DNA of 64,000 nucleotides from Pseudomonadales bacterium (GTDB lineage Bacteria > Pseudomonadota > Gammaproteobacteria > Pseudomonadales > Pseudohongiellaceae). The DNA lies in the NCBI GenBank assembly GCA_024234325.1, contig JACKOJ010000008.1, positions 1 to 64,000 of the forward strand. The letters are read 5' to 3'. The stretch's first letter is position 1. Every line of letters begins with the position of its first letter. The notes under the pieces are model-generated. The model ran no database searches and was not told the DNA's origin. It saw only the letters and a list, made by a program, of their open reading frames with translations. Of this stretch, positions 51,305-60,544 are shown piece after piece. A program made the translations under genes and the position numbers.

Positions 51305-51943
51305 TTACTCCGTTATCAGGGCGCGGAATCCGAACACCTGCGCCGGTTCTGCAATCGGGATTTGTATCGTGAACCTGCCTCCGGAGACCCCATCGATTGT
51401 GCGCACGATGCGCCGATTGTCGGGGTCCTGGGACCAGGGGTGCCAGACGAGAACCTCGTCGGGCGTCTGGATATCCTCGAAGCGCGCAATCCCGTTGTCG
51501 TCACTGACGGCGAACTGCTGCCATTCACTGACGTAGATGTAACCCACCATGCTGTCATGAATGTTGCACCCCAGCACGGCGACACCCGCCTTGTCGAATT
51601 CGATGGGATTGCCGGGAATGTCTGCATACAGTTCTGTTGAGAACTGCTTGATGGCGGAGAAGGAATACACATGGTGCCGAATGTTGTCATTGTTCGGAAA
51701 GTTGACACGCTGCCCGCGCTGCACGGCGATCACCATGGGGACGAAGTGCTTGTTTATCTGGTCAATGATGGCGACGGTCTCGGGGGCCCGGGTCACGGGA
51801 TTGCGGGGGATTTCCACTACTGCGTTGGCAACAGCCTTGCCCTGTTGATCCGTGACCAGAATCTCCAGATTGTCGCCATAGGCGGTGTTTGCAGCCATGA
51901 AAAATGAGCCTGCCAGAAATGGGAGGCATAGCAGAATGAACAT
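51305..51943 (-). CDS. cupredoxin-like exported protein (methylamine-utilisation-protein annotation type)
   Basis: A protein of about 212 residues with an N-terminal hydrophobic export signal. The first domain has a cupredoxin pattern: RGQRVNFPNNDNIRHHVYSFS, then GVAVLGCNIHDSMVGYIYV, giving a His, Cys, His and Met suitable for a type 1 copper site. Members are often annotated as methylamine utilisation proteins by similarity only. ATG at 51943 is preferred, but the frame opens to 51976 and neither start has a good ribosome-binding site. It heads the unit with DUF3034 and globin, an apparent envelope redox group. Confidence 0.72.
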   Translation of the reverse strand: MFILLCLPFLAGSFFMAANTAYGDNLEILVTDQQGKAVANAVVEIPRNPVTRAPETVAIIDQINKHFVPMVIAVQRGQRVNFPNNDNIRHHVYSFSAIKQFSTELYADIPGNPIEFDKAGVAVLGCNIHDSMVGYIYVSEWQQFAVSDDNGIARFEDIQTPDEVLVWHPWSQDPDNRRIVRTIDGVSGGRFTIQIPIAEPAQVFGFRALITE

Positions 51944-52060
51944 CGGAACAACTATTTCCTGTAATAAACCCGTCATGCGGGAGGTGGTGGCGACGAGCAG
52001 AACGCGGGGTATTGAACGGGCAAGGGCGCGGCTATTCAGTCAGATACCGCGTATACGCTA

Positions 52061-52111
52061 CCGGGGAGGCAACGGATCAGATTATTGCAAAACTGTCCGT
52101 TGCCTCCCCGG
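52061..52111. repeat. 16-bp perfect inverted repeat
   Basis: CCGGGGAGGCAACGGA (52061-52076) and TCCGTTGCCTCCCCGG (52096-52111) pair perfectly around a 19-nt loop. It lies 18 bp beyond the TonB receptor stop codon, between it and the cupredoxin operon on the same strand. No T run flanks it, so it may end the receptor transcript by an unusual hairpin or stabilise its 3' end. Confidence 0.75.
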
Positions 52112-52129
52112 CAGGAGAGGGGGAATGAA

Positions 52130-54274
52130 TCAGAATGTGGTGCGAATCTTCAGAGCCACTTTCTGACCGCCACCGGCGCTGCAGGAATCCTCAATCTCCG
52201 TCAGTGCGCTGACTGCAACCAGGCCGTCGTAACGGTAGCGGTCGCGGCAGAAATCACTGCGCAGTGTGTTCATGGATTCCAGGCGGAACGTGACGTTATT
52301 GAACGCAACTTTGGAAATGAACAATTGCAGGTTGGGACCAGGCAGGTTCTGTTCGATCGTGTCCACGTCGATGTCCTTCTCGCCTCCCGTAATTTCCGCA
52401 CTGAAATTGAACCCGTAGTTCAGGCCCAGGGCGGGAATGTCGTGGCGGAAGCCCAGTTCAACATTGCCACGACGGTTGAAACGACGGTCGGCGTGCAGAA
52501 TGGGGTCGTAGACGCTGGAGTCGAAGACGTTCAACGCGCTGGTCACCAGCGCATCGGGCATGCCCAGGAAGCCGAGGCGTGTGCTGGTATCGATGAAGAT
52601 GCCGTAGCGAATGCCCGAGCCGACATTGCCGGTGGTGGAAACTGGCTTGGTCGGGTCGCTGGAGATATTCACCTTGCCGATGATGTCGTCGATGTCGCGG
52701 AAGAACAGGCGTGAATTGACGACACCGCCATCATTGGGCAGGCGGTATTGCAGGCCCAGCTCGTAGCGGATTTCTTTCTCCTGGCGCAGGTCGGGGTTGC
52801 CCAGGTTGGTGTCCTTGGATGTATCCGAATTGTTGGTGGTCGCCGTGAAGCTCTCGAAGCTCAACTGGGAAACTGCGCGCTCTACGGTCGCACGCAGTTG
52901 CAGTGAGGGGTTGAGGTCAAAACGGTAATCCACTTTCGGGCGCAGGAAACCGAAATCGCGGCTGCGCTTGGCGACGCCGGTCTGATCAATGGTTGACGCC
53001 TCGTAGAGCAGGGTGCTCTCAAGGGTCATGCGCTCGTTCAGGGTCCAGTTGTGCACGGCAAAGCCTTCGTAGCGCATTTCCTGCACCGTGGAGCCGGCAT
53101 TGGACGCGCTGAGTACGGGAGGCAGATTGCCGAATTCCGGTCGTGCGGCACCAGAGGCGGAGGACGAACCCAGGTACAGGGCGGTGTCCAGAATCGTCTG
53201 TGCGCGCTCCAGGCCCAGTTGCATGTCCTGCCCCTCACTCAGGTTCCAGCTATAGGAGGCCTGGGCGATGCGCTCGCGCGTGCGCTTGTCGGAACGAAGA
53301 TACTGATTCAGGTCATGGGCATCGTTCAGCGTGGTGTAGCGCTCGCGAACACTGTTGCGAATCTCGTTATTGGTAATGAACAGGAACTGGAAGCGGCTGC
53401 CGCTGGTGAAATTGTGTTCGTAATTGCCGCCAATTTCCCAGTTGTTTTCTTCGCGATCCGTCAGCTCCTGTTCGGATTTGGTAATGACCGAGAGATCGGA
53501 TCCGAGGAAGTTCCTGCGGTTTACAGTGTTGGGATGGCTGCCGTCAGAATACAGGGCGTTGAACTGAATGCGGTCGCGCTCGAAGTCGTAGCCCAGGTTC
53601 ATGGTGGTTTGCACCGCATCCTGATCGCGGCGGTTGGATTCCTTCACCAGCTCGGTCAGCGTCAGGTCCGGAGAATAGTTGTACTCGGTCCGCATGTAGG
53701 AGTTATAGCGGGGGTCGAGCTGCAGGCCGAACAGGTAGTTCAGGTTGCCGGTCTGGCCGCCATAGGAAACCGAGGCACCGGGATCCACCTTGTCGTCGTG
53801 ATGGTAGTCCATGTTGACTTCGGCAGACAGGCTGGAGCGGCTCAGGGCTTCCTTGAGCACGACATTCACTACCTGGCTGGCGCCACGGACATCCAGCGCG
53901 CCGGAGCTGCCGCGGATGATTTCGATGCGGTCCACCTGATCAGCGGCGATACGCTGCAACTGGTCGTTGGCGGAGTTGTCCTTGCCGGCGAGGCGTTTGC
54001 CGTTAATCAGCAGGTCGCCGCCAGAGCCGAGGCCGCGGTTGTTGCCGCCGCCCCGTCTGTTGTCCAGGTTGACCCCGGGAATACGGGCAATCATGTCATT
54101 GGCAGATACGGGTGTGTACTGATCGAAGAATGACGCTTCGTAGACGACGGTGGTGTCATCACCACCGGCTTCCTGCGCCTGCAGATGCGTGGCGGCAAGG
54201 ATGGATGCTGTAAGTGCGGTAAGTCTTAATGTGTTGCGAAATGCAGGCTGAAAAAACAACTGCCCCATTGTCAT
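52130..54274 (-). CDS. TonB-dependent outer membrane receptor
   Basis: A 714-residue receptor with a signal peptide (about 1-33). Plug motifs include DMIARIPGVNLDNRRG, GDLLINGKRLAG and VDRIEIIRGSSGALDVRGASQVVNVVLKE; the barrel follows and ends LKIRTTF. The Asp-rich LINGKRLAGK plug type differs from that of the receptor at 26-28 kb. GGAG lies five bases before the start. No Pho or Fur box was seen upstream. Substrate is not indicated; its position before the cupredoxin/globin unit may be chance. Confidence 0.85.
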   Translation of the reverse strand: MTMGQLFFQPAFRNTLRLTALTASILAATHLQAQEAGGDDTTVVYEASFFDQYTPVSANDMIARIPGVNLDNRRGGGNNRGLGSGGDLLINGKRLAGKDNSANDQLQRIAADQVDRIEIIRGSSGALDVRGASQVVNVVLKEALSRSSLSAEVNMDYHHDDKVDPGASVSYGGQTGNLNYLFGLQLDPRYNSYMRTEYNYSPDLTLTELVKESNRRDQDAVQTTMNLGYDFERDRIQFNALYSDGSHPNTVNRRNFLGSDLSVITKSEQELTDREENNWEIGGNYEHNFTSGSRFQFLFITNNEIRNSVRERYTTLNDAHDLNQYLRSDKRTRERIAQASYSWNLSEGQDMQLGLERAQTILDTALYLGSSSASGAARPEFGNLPPVLSASNAGSTVQEMRYEGFAVHNWTLNERMTLESTLLYEASTIDQTGVAKRSRDFGFLRPKVDYRFDLNPSLQLRATVERAVSQLSFESFTATTNNSDTSKDTNLGNPDLRQEKEIRYELGLQYRLPNDGGVVNSRLFFRDIDDIIGKVNISSDPTKPVSTTGNVGSGIRYGIFIDTSTRLGFLGMPDALVTSALNVFDSSVYDPILHADRRFNRRGNVELGFRHDIPALGLNYGFNFSAEITGGEKDIDVDTIEQNLPGPNLQLFISKVAFNNVTFRLESMNTLRSDFCRDRYRYDGLVAVSALTEIEDSCSAGGGQKVALKIRTTF

Positions 54275-54516
54275 GTGATCTCCGGAATGTAACGAAAATA
54301 CGTTGAATGTCGTTAGAGGTTCCGTTCAACGCCTGACATGGCCCTGAGCGAATTCTTAAAAAAAGCCAATCTTACAACAACTTAGCGTATCCAAGAAAGT
54401 AATAAATTGTGATCAATACCGACTAATTGCACGTGAATTATGGCAATTTTCTGGCAATTGGCCCTTTGGCGCCTGTTGTGCCGTTGCCTGGCCGGGGGGC
54501 GTGCTTTGCGATTTCA

Positions 54517-54541
54517 GGCGCATTTGCTCATAATGTGCGCC
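54517..54541 (+). promoter_or_regulatory. operator-like inverted repeat before ETF-QO
   Basis: GGCGCA (54517-54522) and TGCGCC (54536-54541) form a 6-bp inverted repeat around CATAAT (54529-54534), a possible -10. A poor -35 lies 18 bp upstream. The rest of the 291-bp gap is AT-rich near the receptor and holds a 7-bp repeat CGTTGAA/TTCAACG (54301-54331 area); no gene is seen. Confidence 0.3.
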
Positions 54542-54565
54542 TTCATTTTACGGGGGTAGGGGCCT

Positions 54566-56236
54566 ATGCAGCGCGAATCAATGGAAGTGGATGTAGTGAT
54601 TGTCGGAGCCGGGCCAGCCGGGCTCTCCACTGCCTGTCGCCTGTTGCAACTTGCTGCCGAAGCCCAGGCCGAGATCAGCGTCTGTGTGCTGGAAAAGGGC
54701 TCCGAGGTCGGGGCACATATCCTCTCTGGCGCAGTATTTGAAACCAGCGCACTTGATGAGCTCTTCCCCGACTGGAAGGACCGTGGCGCTCCCCTGAACA
54801 CCGCGGTCACGGGCGATGACGTCTACTATCTGTCCGGCCCGGAAAAGGGCATTCGCTTCCCGGGCCTGCTGGTGCCGCGTCCGATGCACAACGATGGCAA
54901 CTACATCATCTCCCTGGGCAATCTCTGCCGCTGGCTGGCGGAGCAGGCGTCAGAGCTCGGCGCCGAAATTTTCCCGGGCTTCGCTGCTGCGGAAATCCTG
55001 TATCACGAAGATGGCAGTGTAAAAGGCGTTGCCACCGGTGATATGGGGGTGGATGCCGAGGGACAGCACAAGGACAGTTTCGAGCCCGGTTTCGAGTTCC
55101 ACGCCAAATACACCATTTTTGCCGAGGGTTGCCGCGGTCATCTGGGCAAGGAGCTGATCAAGCGTTTCAATCTGGACGCCAATGCCGACCCGCAGCACTA
55201 TGGCATCGGCTTCAAGGAGATCTGGGAGATCCCGCCCGAAAAGCACAAGGAAGGCCTCGTGGTGCATACCGCCGGTTACCCGATGGTGGGGGCGAGCTAT
55301 GCTGGTTCCAGCGGCGGCTATCTCTATCATTTTGAAAACCATCAGGTCTCCCTCGGCCTCATCGTGGACCTCGCCTACAGCAATCCGCATATCAGCCCGT
55401 TCGACGAGTTCCAGAAGTTCAAGCAGCACCCCGTCATCCGGCAGTATATCGAGGGTGGCAAGCGGGTCAGCTACGGTGCCCGCGCGCTCAACAAGGGGGG
55501 GCTGAACTCCCTGCCCCGGATGCATTTCCCCGGCGGCCTGCTGATCGGCTGTGACGCCGGCACCCTGAACGCGGCCAAGATCAAGGGCAGTCATACGGCA
55601 ATGAAATCCGGCATGCTGGCGGCGGAAACGCTGTTCGAGTCCCTGCAGTCTGTGGCAGAGGGGGGGGAGGTTCAGAAAGATCTCGACACCTATGCGGCGC
55701 GCTTCAAGGCATCCAGCCTTTATGCGGAGCTGTATAAAACGCGCAATTTCAGTGCCGGTTTCCACAAGTTGGGTTTCTGGCTGGGCAGTGCGCTGGTGTT
55801 TCTGGAGCACAATATTCTTGGCGGTCGTTTCCCCATGACCTTCCGAGACAGGACGCCGGATTACGCACAGTTGAAACCTGCTGCCCAGTGTCCCCGAATC
55901 GACTACGCGAAGCCTGACGGCAAGATCAGTTTTGACAAGCTCTCCTCGGTGTTCCTGTCCAACACCAATCATGAGGAGAATCAGCCCTGTCATCTGAAGC
56001 TGCTTGACCCTTCCATTCCCATCGGGAAGAACCTGCCGCTCTACGACGAGCCGGCGCAGCGCTATTGCCCTGCCGGGGTGTATGAAGTCGTGAGCGAGGC
56101 GGATGGCAGTCACCGTTTCCAGATCAATGCGCAGAACTGCGTGCACTGCAAGACCTGCGATATCAAGGACCCGGCACAGAATATCCAGTGGGTGGCGCCC
56201 GAGGGTGGGGGCGGCCCGAATTACCCGAACATGTAA
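54566..56236 (+). CDS. electron transfer flavoprotein-ubiquinone oxidoreductase
   Basis: A 556-residue enzyme with an N-terminal FAD motif VVIVGAGPAGLSTA, the membrane-facing region HTAGYPMVGASYAGSSGG, and a C-terminal 4Fe-4S domain with Cys ligands in CPAGVYEV and CVHCKTCDIKDPAQNI. It passes electrons from ETF, reduced by acyl-CoA dehydrogenases, to ubiquinone. Length and domain order match bacterial and mitochondrial ETF-QO. It links to the acyl-CoA dehydrogenase and acyl-CoA ligase genes in the window; ETF subunits themselves are not here. Confidence 0.95.
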   Translation: MQRESMEVDVVIVGAGPAGLSTACRLLQLAAEAQAEISVCVLEKGSEVGAHILSGAVFETSALDELFPDWKDRGAPLNTAVTGDDVYYLSGPEKGIRFPGLLVPRPMHNDGNYIISLGNLCRWLAEQASELGAEIFPGFAAAEILYHEDGSVKGVATGDMGVDAEGQHKDSFEPGFEFHAKYTIFAEGCRGHLGKELIKRFNLDANADPQHYGIGFKEIWEIPPEKHKEGLVVHTAGYPMVGASYAGSSGGYLYHFENHQVSLGLIVDLAYSNPHISPFDEFQKFKQHPVIRQYIEGGKRVSYGARALNKGGLNSLPRMHFPGGLLIGCDAGTLNAAKIKGSHTAMKSGMLAAETLFESLQSVAEGGEVQKDLDTYAARFKASSLYAELYKTRNFSAGFHKLGFWLGSALVFLEHNILGGRFPMTFRDRTPDYAQLKPAAQCPRIDYAKPDGKISFDKLSSVFLSNTNHEENQPCHLKLLDPSIPIGKNLPLYDEPAQRYCPAGVYEVVSEADGSHRFQINAQNCVHCKTCDIKDPAQNIQWVAPEGGGGPNYPNM

Positions 56237-56322
56237 ACGCTCCCAGCGCCGGGCAGGGTGACTTGCCAAGCCGATCTGTCGCAGAGTACCCTCAAGGGGT
56301 GCTTGCAGACGGAGCGTTTATC

Positions 56323-57882
56323 ATGCGTGTATTGCTGGTCCTCATCGCCCTTGTCGCCTTGCAGAGCCAGGCGGCGGAAGAGCAGACGCTTGCCACCGCC
56401 CGCTGGTTCACCGTGCAGACCGAAAACTTCGACTTTTTCTCCCGTCTTTCCCGCGAGCAGACAGAGCAGCGTGCACTGGCATTTGAACAGTGGCGCCAGG
56501 CAGCGCTTGAGGTGCTGGGCGTGGCCGACACCCAGTCACGGGACCCCATCAGAACAGCGATCTATCTGTTTGAAGACGACGGCGATTTTGCCCTGTTTGC
56601 CGACAACAACGATCCCGCCTATCTCTACTCTTCACCTCGCGAGAACTTCATCATCGCCCGCAACAGCGATGCAGGTTTTGACCTGGCTCAGCACCACTAT
56701 GCGCATTTCCTCATCAACAACAATCCGGCGGGAGTGCCGCGTTGGTATGAAGAGGGTATGGGGCAGTACCTTGGGCGCCTGGAGGCGACCCGGGACGGCA
56801 TCGAGTTGCGCGCGCTGACAGCAGAGGAAACTGCGGTCGCCGCAGCGTTCAACCGGGAGCTGGGCATGGATGAACTGCTGTACGACGATGCAGCGCTGGC
56901 GTCTCCCCGCCAGATCCAGATTGCCAATCTCAAGGCTGCCTTTCTGGTGCAGTTTCTGCTGCATGGGCACGAACACGATGGCTTCGCCGATCGTCGCGAC
57001 GTGCTGCGCCGCTATCTCGAATTTCTGCAGCAGGGGCGCAACGATCGTTTCGCCTATGACCAATCGTTCAAGGTCTCTGTAAGGCGCCTGAGCAGAGAGT
57101 TTGAGGACTACCTGGATGCGCTGCAGAAGAAACCGGACGAGACCCATATCGTGTTCCCCGTAACACCCGTTCCGGAACTGCAGGTGCGTGAGATTGTGGG
57201 TGACGAAGTGGAGCTGGCGCTGGCCGAGCTGGCGCTGTTCTCCGGCCGCTTTCCCATGGCCAGGTTTCTGTTTGATGGCCTGAAGGGCTCGGAGCTTGCC
57301 GGTGGGCGTGCCTGGTCCGGTTTTGCGGACGCAATCCGCATGAGCGAGGATGGCCAATTCATCGCGGTGAACGAGGCGCCGGTTGCGGATGACCTCGAAT
57401 CTCTTTATGAACAAGCCATTGCCGTGTCTCCCCAGGACTACCAGTTGTATCTCGACTTTGGTCAGTTTTACGACGCGAGCCTGAGCGATTGTCAGCGCCC
57501 CCTGGATGCTGCTGAACGTCAGCGCATGGAGAACGAAATGGCGCGCCGTTTCGGGGAAGCTCTGGCGCTGAATCCGGAGCCGGCAGAGGTCAATCTGTCC
57601 TATGCGCAACTGTTCCTGCTGGAAGGGAAAGACTGGCACGAAGGTCTTGTTTACCAGGATAAGGCCTTTGCACTGCTGCCTTCCGATACCTTTGTGCTGG
57701 AGCAGCAGATCGAGTATGCCATTGCGGCCAGGGATTTTGACCGTGCCGAGGCCCTGATAGCCCGTATGGCGCGTCCGATGCATTTTCTGGGGGATGCGCC
57801 CTGGATCAGTGAACTGAGAGAGAGGCTGCGGGCGGCCAGGCGGGGCAGGGCCTTCGACCCTTGCGCCGAGGTCATGCCCTAG
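56323..57882 (+). CDS. exported zincin-like protein with altered catalytic motif
   Basis: A 519-residue protein with a signal peptide (about 1-18). Residues about 25-200 resemble the peptidase_MA/DUF1570 domain: TVQTENFDFFSR, and a HExxH-like site written QHHYAHFLINN, followed by VPRWYEEGMGQYL with the third ligand Glu. In the helix the general-base Glu is His (HHYAH), so zinc may bind but hydrolysis by the usual route is doubtful. The rest is helical with TPR-like repeats (AVSPQDYQLYLDFGQFYD; NPEPAEVNLSYAQLFLLEGKD). The ATG at 56323 follows GGAG; the frame from 56188 overlaps ETF-QO and is rejected. It starts a three-gene co-directional set. Confidence 0.68.
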   Translation: MRVLLVLIALVALQSQAAEEQTLATARWFTVQTENFDFFSRLSREQTEQRALAFEQWRQAALEVLGVADTQSRDPIRTAIYLFEDDGDFALFADNNDPAYLYSSPRENFIIARNSDAGFDLAQHHYAHFLINNNPAGVPRWYEEGMGQYLGRLEATRDGIELRALTAEETAVAAAFNRELGMDELLYDDAALASPRQIQIANLKAAFLVQFLLHGHEHDGFADRRDVLRRYLEFLQQGRNDRFAYDQSFKVSVRRLSREFEDYLDALQKKPDETHIVFPVTPVPELQVREIVGDEVELALAELALFSGRFPMARFLFDGLKGSELAGGRAWSGFADAIRMSEDGQFIAVNEAPVADDLESLYEQAIAVSPQDYQLYLDFGQFYDASLSDCQRPLDAAERQRMENEMARRFGEALALNPEPAEVNLSYAQLFLLEGKDWHEGLVYQDKAFALLPSDTFVLEQQIEYAIAARDFDRAEALIARMARPMHFLGDAPWISELRERLRAARRGRAFDPCAEVMP

Positions 57883-57914
57883 CGCCCACAAGAGAAACAA
57901 GCAGGAGTCCTGTT

Positions 57915-59345
57915 ATGCGATTCCTTATGCGGGCCGGTATCTGTGCACTGGTGCTTTGCGGCACTGGTGCCCATGCCGGCATTCTGGATCCGGAAAGCGA
58001 AGCGAACCCGGCGCTGGCAGCCATTGCCGATACGCTGGAGAGCCAGGGTCTGGACATTGCCTTCAATCTCAACCTGCGCGAGCTGGCATCGCGCACGCCC
58101 GTACGGCCCCGTGTCGGCCAGCTTGCCGATCTTCCCGCCATGAGCCTGCCTTTGAGTCCCGAACTGCTGCAGTGGGAGCAAGCCTTCGCGCGCGGAGAAA
58201 TTGGCGTGCTGGCGCTGTTGCCTGCTGCAGAAGGCCTGCCCCTGTCTCAAGCGGTCTTCTATCCCCACTGGCTGGCGGCAGCACCTGAGAGCCGTATGCT
58301 GATCAGCTACGCGTCCGGGGACGCGGATCTGGCCGCCGCGCTTGCGGCAGCGCTGGGAGACGAGCTGTCGGTCCTGCTTCTTGCGCCGGGAGATGGAGAA
58401 CTGCCGGAGCAGGCCGGCCGTCTTTATGCCGTCGCCGGGCAGCGCTGGGTGCTCGATTCCGTGGCGGCCCGAGAGTACCGCAGCGAAATTCCGGAATTTC
58501 AGTATCTGGGGGAAAGCCTGCGTCGCGACAGCGATTCGGTGTTGAACCCCGACAGCCGAGCCAACCGGCGCCTGGCGTCTGCGGAACCCGCCATCTTTCT
58601 GAAGGAGAGTCTGGGAGACGAATTCGAGGCTTCCACCATCCCCGAGATCATTGTGCCGGGCGGTATCGCCTTCGGCGAGACGGCCACGTTTCCCGTGAGC
58701 GATCTTGCGTTGAGGTTCGAGCAGCAACGCCTGTGGCTGATGGACGGCGACGGCGTGCGTTACTCTCTGCCGCAGGAGGCCTTGCCGCTCTGGAAAGCCG
58801 CCTACGATTTTTCGGCAAGGTCGTCACGGATCGACTCCGACGCGATTGTGGACATAGACGAGAGAGGGCGGGTGCGCATTTCCTCAGCGCTTGAAGACAC
58901 TGATCTTGGCTACGATCTGGTGCGTATTGACACGGAGCCCTTCAACTACGTCCAGCGCCTGGATGTGCGCAAGAGCGTCATCATTGACAGTCGGGTTCAG
59001 TTTGACAGTCAGGGTGAGGCGATGGACTTCACGACGGACTACGAGGTGCGTTTCCTGCAGGCGGACCGCATGCGTATTGCGCGCACCCAGGCAGCCATTG
59101 TGTACCGCTATCGCTCGCTCGATGGCGGTATCACCCATATCGATGACTGGGGGCCGGAGGCCTTCAAGCTGGAAGGTCGCACCGACTTCGACGGGCTTGG
59201 CGACAGCACCCTTCCAGCGGCACGTTATGCCGCCTGGATTGCGCTGTTCCGGAGTGTGCACGAGCAGACGCTGCCCTTCACCTACGGGCGTTATGAATTC
59301 CTCAAACTGGAGAAGGCAGGCCGGGCGACGCCTGCCAGAATGTGA
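57915..59345 (+). CDS. exported protein of unknown function
   Basis: A 476-residue protein with a signal peptide (about 1-22, ending GAHAG). It is mostly polar with mixed strands and helices; a segment from about 325 (VDIDERGRVRISSALEDT to YEVRFLQADRMRIARTQAAIVYRYRSL) is strand-rich. I do not recognise a family. CAGGAGTCC before the ATG at 57915 sets the start. It lies 32 bp after the zincin-like gene and its stop codon is 5 bp before the next start, so the three genes are probably one operon. Confidence 0.6.
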   Translation: MRFLMRAGICALVLCGTGAHAGILDPESEANPALAAIADTLESQGLDIAFNLNLRELASRTPVRPRVGQLADLPAMSLPLSPELLQWEQAFARGEIGVLALLPAAEGLPLSQAVFYPHWLAAAPESRMLISYASGDADLAAALAAALGDELSVLLLAPGDGELPEQAGRLYAVAGQRWVLDSVAAREYRSEIPEFQYLGESLRRDSDSVLNPDSRANRRLASAEPAIFLKESLGDEFEASTIPEIIVPGGIAFGETATFPVSDLALRFEQQRLWLMDGDGVRYSLPQEALPLWKAAYDFSARSSRIDSDAIVDIDERGRVRISSALEDTDLGYDLVRIDTEPFNYVQRLDVRKSVIIDSRVQFDSQGEAMDFTTDYEVRFLQADRMRIARTQAAIVYRYRSLDGGITHIDDWGPEAFKLEGRTDFDGLGDSTLPAARYAAWIALFRSVHEQTLPFTYGRYEFLKLEKAGRATPARM

Positions 59346-59350
59346 TTGTG

Positions 59351-60544
59351 ATGAGTGTTGAAAAATCTCTGACAAGAATCGTATTGCTTGGCTTCATGTG
59401 CCTGCTGCTGCCGGCGTGCAATTTCGCCCGTCTGGACATGGATTTTTCAGCCGACCGCCGCTTTGAGAATCGTATTCTTGACCAGAAGCAGGACATGTTT
59501 GCGGATGTCGATCCCATGGCCCTGAACCAGGAGATCATCGATTACATCGAGGAGCATGTGCGCAACCGGACCTCGTCGATGAAGATCGTCGATCAGCTTC
59601 AGACTCTGCTGTTCGACCCGGAGTTTCTCAATATCGAGTACGATGACCAGATTACCCGGACCGCCATCGGGACGTTCGAGGATCGCCGCGGCAATTGCCT
59701 GTCTGTGGTCAATCTTTACATTGCCATGGCCCGGCACTTCGGGGTGGATGCCCGCTTTCAGACCGTAAAGGTACGCCCGAGCTGGGATCGTCGAGGCGAG
59801 ATGCTGGTGCTCAGTCAGCATATCAATGCCATCGGGCGCTTCAGTCAGAGCACCATGTACGTGGTGGACTTTACGCCGGAGATCACCTTGCAGCAGCTCA
59901 CCGCCAGCACGGTTGATGATCGCGAGGCGCGCGCCCTGTACTTCAATAACCTGGGTGTGGAGGCGTTGATTCTCAACGACTACGACACCTCTGTGGCCTA
60001 TTTCAAGAACGCGCTTTTTCTGGACCCCAAGCTCTCCATCGCCTGGAACAATATTGCAACCGCCTACAGCCGAATGGACGACAAGGAGATCGCCGAGTAC
60101 GCCTATCGCAAGGCCTACACGCTGGATCAAAGCAATGCCACTGCCATCAACAATCTGGTCAAGTATTACAACAGCATCGGCGATACCGAAACCGCCGAGC
60201 GCTACAGCCGGGCCATCGAGCGCTTCAACAACAGAAACCCGTATTTTCATTACACACAGGGCAATCTTGCCTACGCCGACGGAAACTACGAGCTGGCAAG
60301 AGACCACTACCGGGAAGCGATTCGACGTAAGGATGCCGAGCCGGATTTCTACCTGGCGCTGAGTAAAACCTACGAACAACTGGGCAATGCGGAAGAAGCG
60401 ACCAGAATGTATGACATGGCACGTCTTATCGTGATCGCCATGGGCGATATGTATCTTCCAAGCAAGAACAAGGTGCGTATTGTGGATGACAAGAGCATCC
60501 TGCGCTCCACCAGTACAGGAATCAGCGTGCGCACCAGCCGTTGA
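59351..60544 (+). CDS. lipoprotein with transglutaminase-like domain and TPR repeats
   Basis: A 397-residue protein with a lipoprotein signal ending LLLPAC. Residues about 45-195 carry a transglutaminase-like pattern: GNCLSVVNLYIAMARHFGVDARF (Cys), LSQHINAIG (His) and YVVDFTPE (Asp), a cysteine-protease-type triad. Residues about 205-360 hold TPR repeats (YFNNLGVEALILNDYDTSVAYFKNALFLDP; IAWNNIATAYSRMDDKEIAEYAYRKAYTLD). The ATG at 59351 is chosen over a GTG at 59342. Its stop codon directly abuts that of the convergent acyl-CoA ligase. With the two upstream genes it forms an envelope-located unit of unknown purpose. Confidence 0.68.
   Translation: MSVEKSLTRIVLLGFMCLLLPACNFARLDMDFSADRRFENRILDQKQDMFADVDPMALNQEIIDYIEEHVRNRTSSMKIVDQLQTLLFDPEFLNIEYDDQITRTAIGTFEDRRGNCLSVVNLYIAMARHFGVDARFQTVKVRPSWDRRGEMLVLSQHINAIGRFSQSTMYVVDFTPEITLQQLTASTVDDREARALYFNNLGVEALILNDYDTSVAYFKNALFLDPKLSIAWNNIATAYSRMDDKEIAEYAYRKAYTLDQSNATAINNLVKYYNSIGDTETAERYSRAIERFNNRNPYFHYTQGNLAYADGNYELARDHYREAIRRKDAEPDFYLALSKTYEQLGNAEEATRMYDMARLIVIAMGDMYLPSKNKVRIVDDKSILRSTSTGISVRTSR

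Noticed and set aside
53051..54133. 360-codon open frame antisense to the second TonB receptor
   Set aside because: No ribosome-binding site or recognisable domain; mirrors the codon bias of the opposite gene.
54950..56269. 439-codon open frame antisense to ETF-QO
   Set aside because: ETF-QO is firmly identified by FAD and 4Fe-4S motifs; the antisense frame is a shadow.
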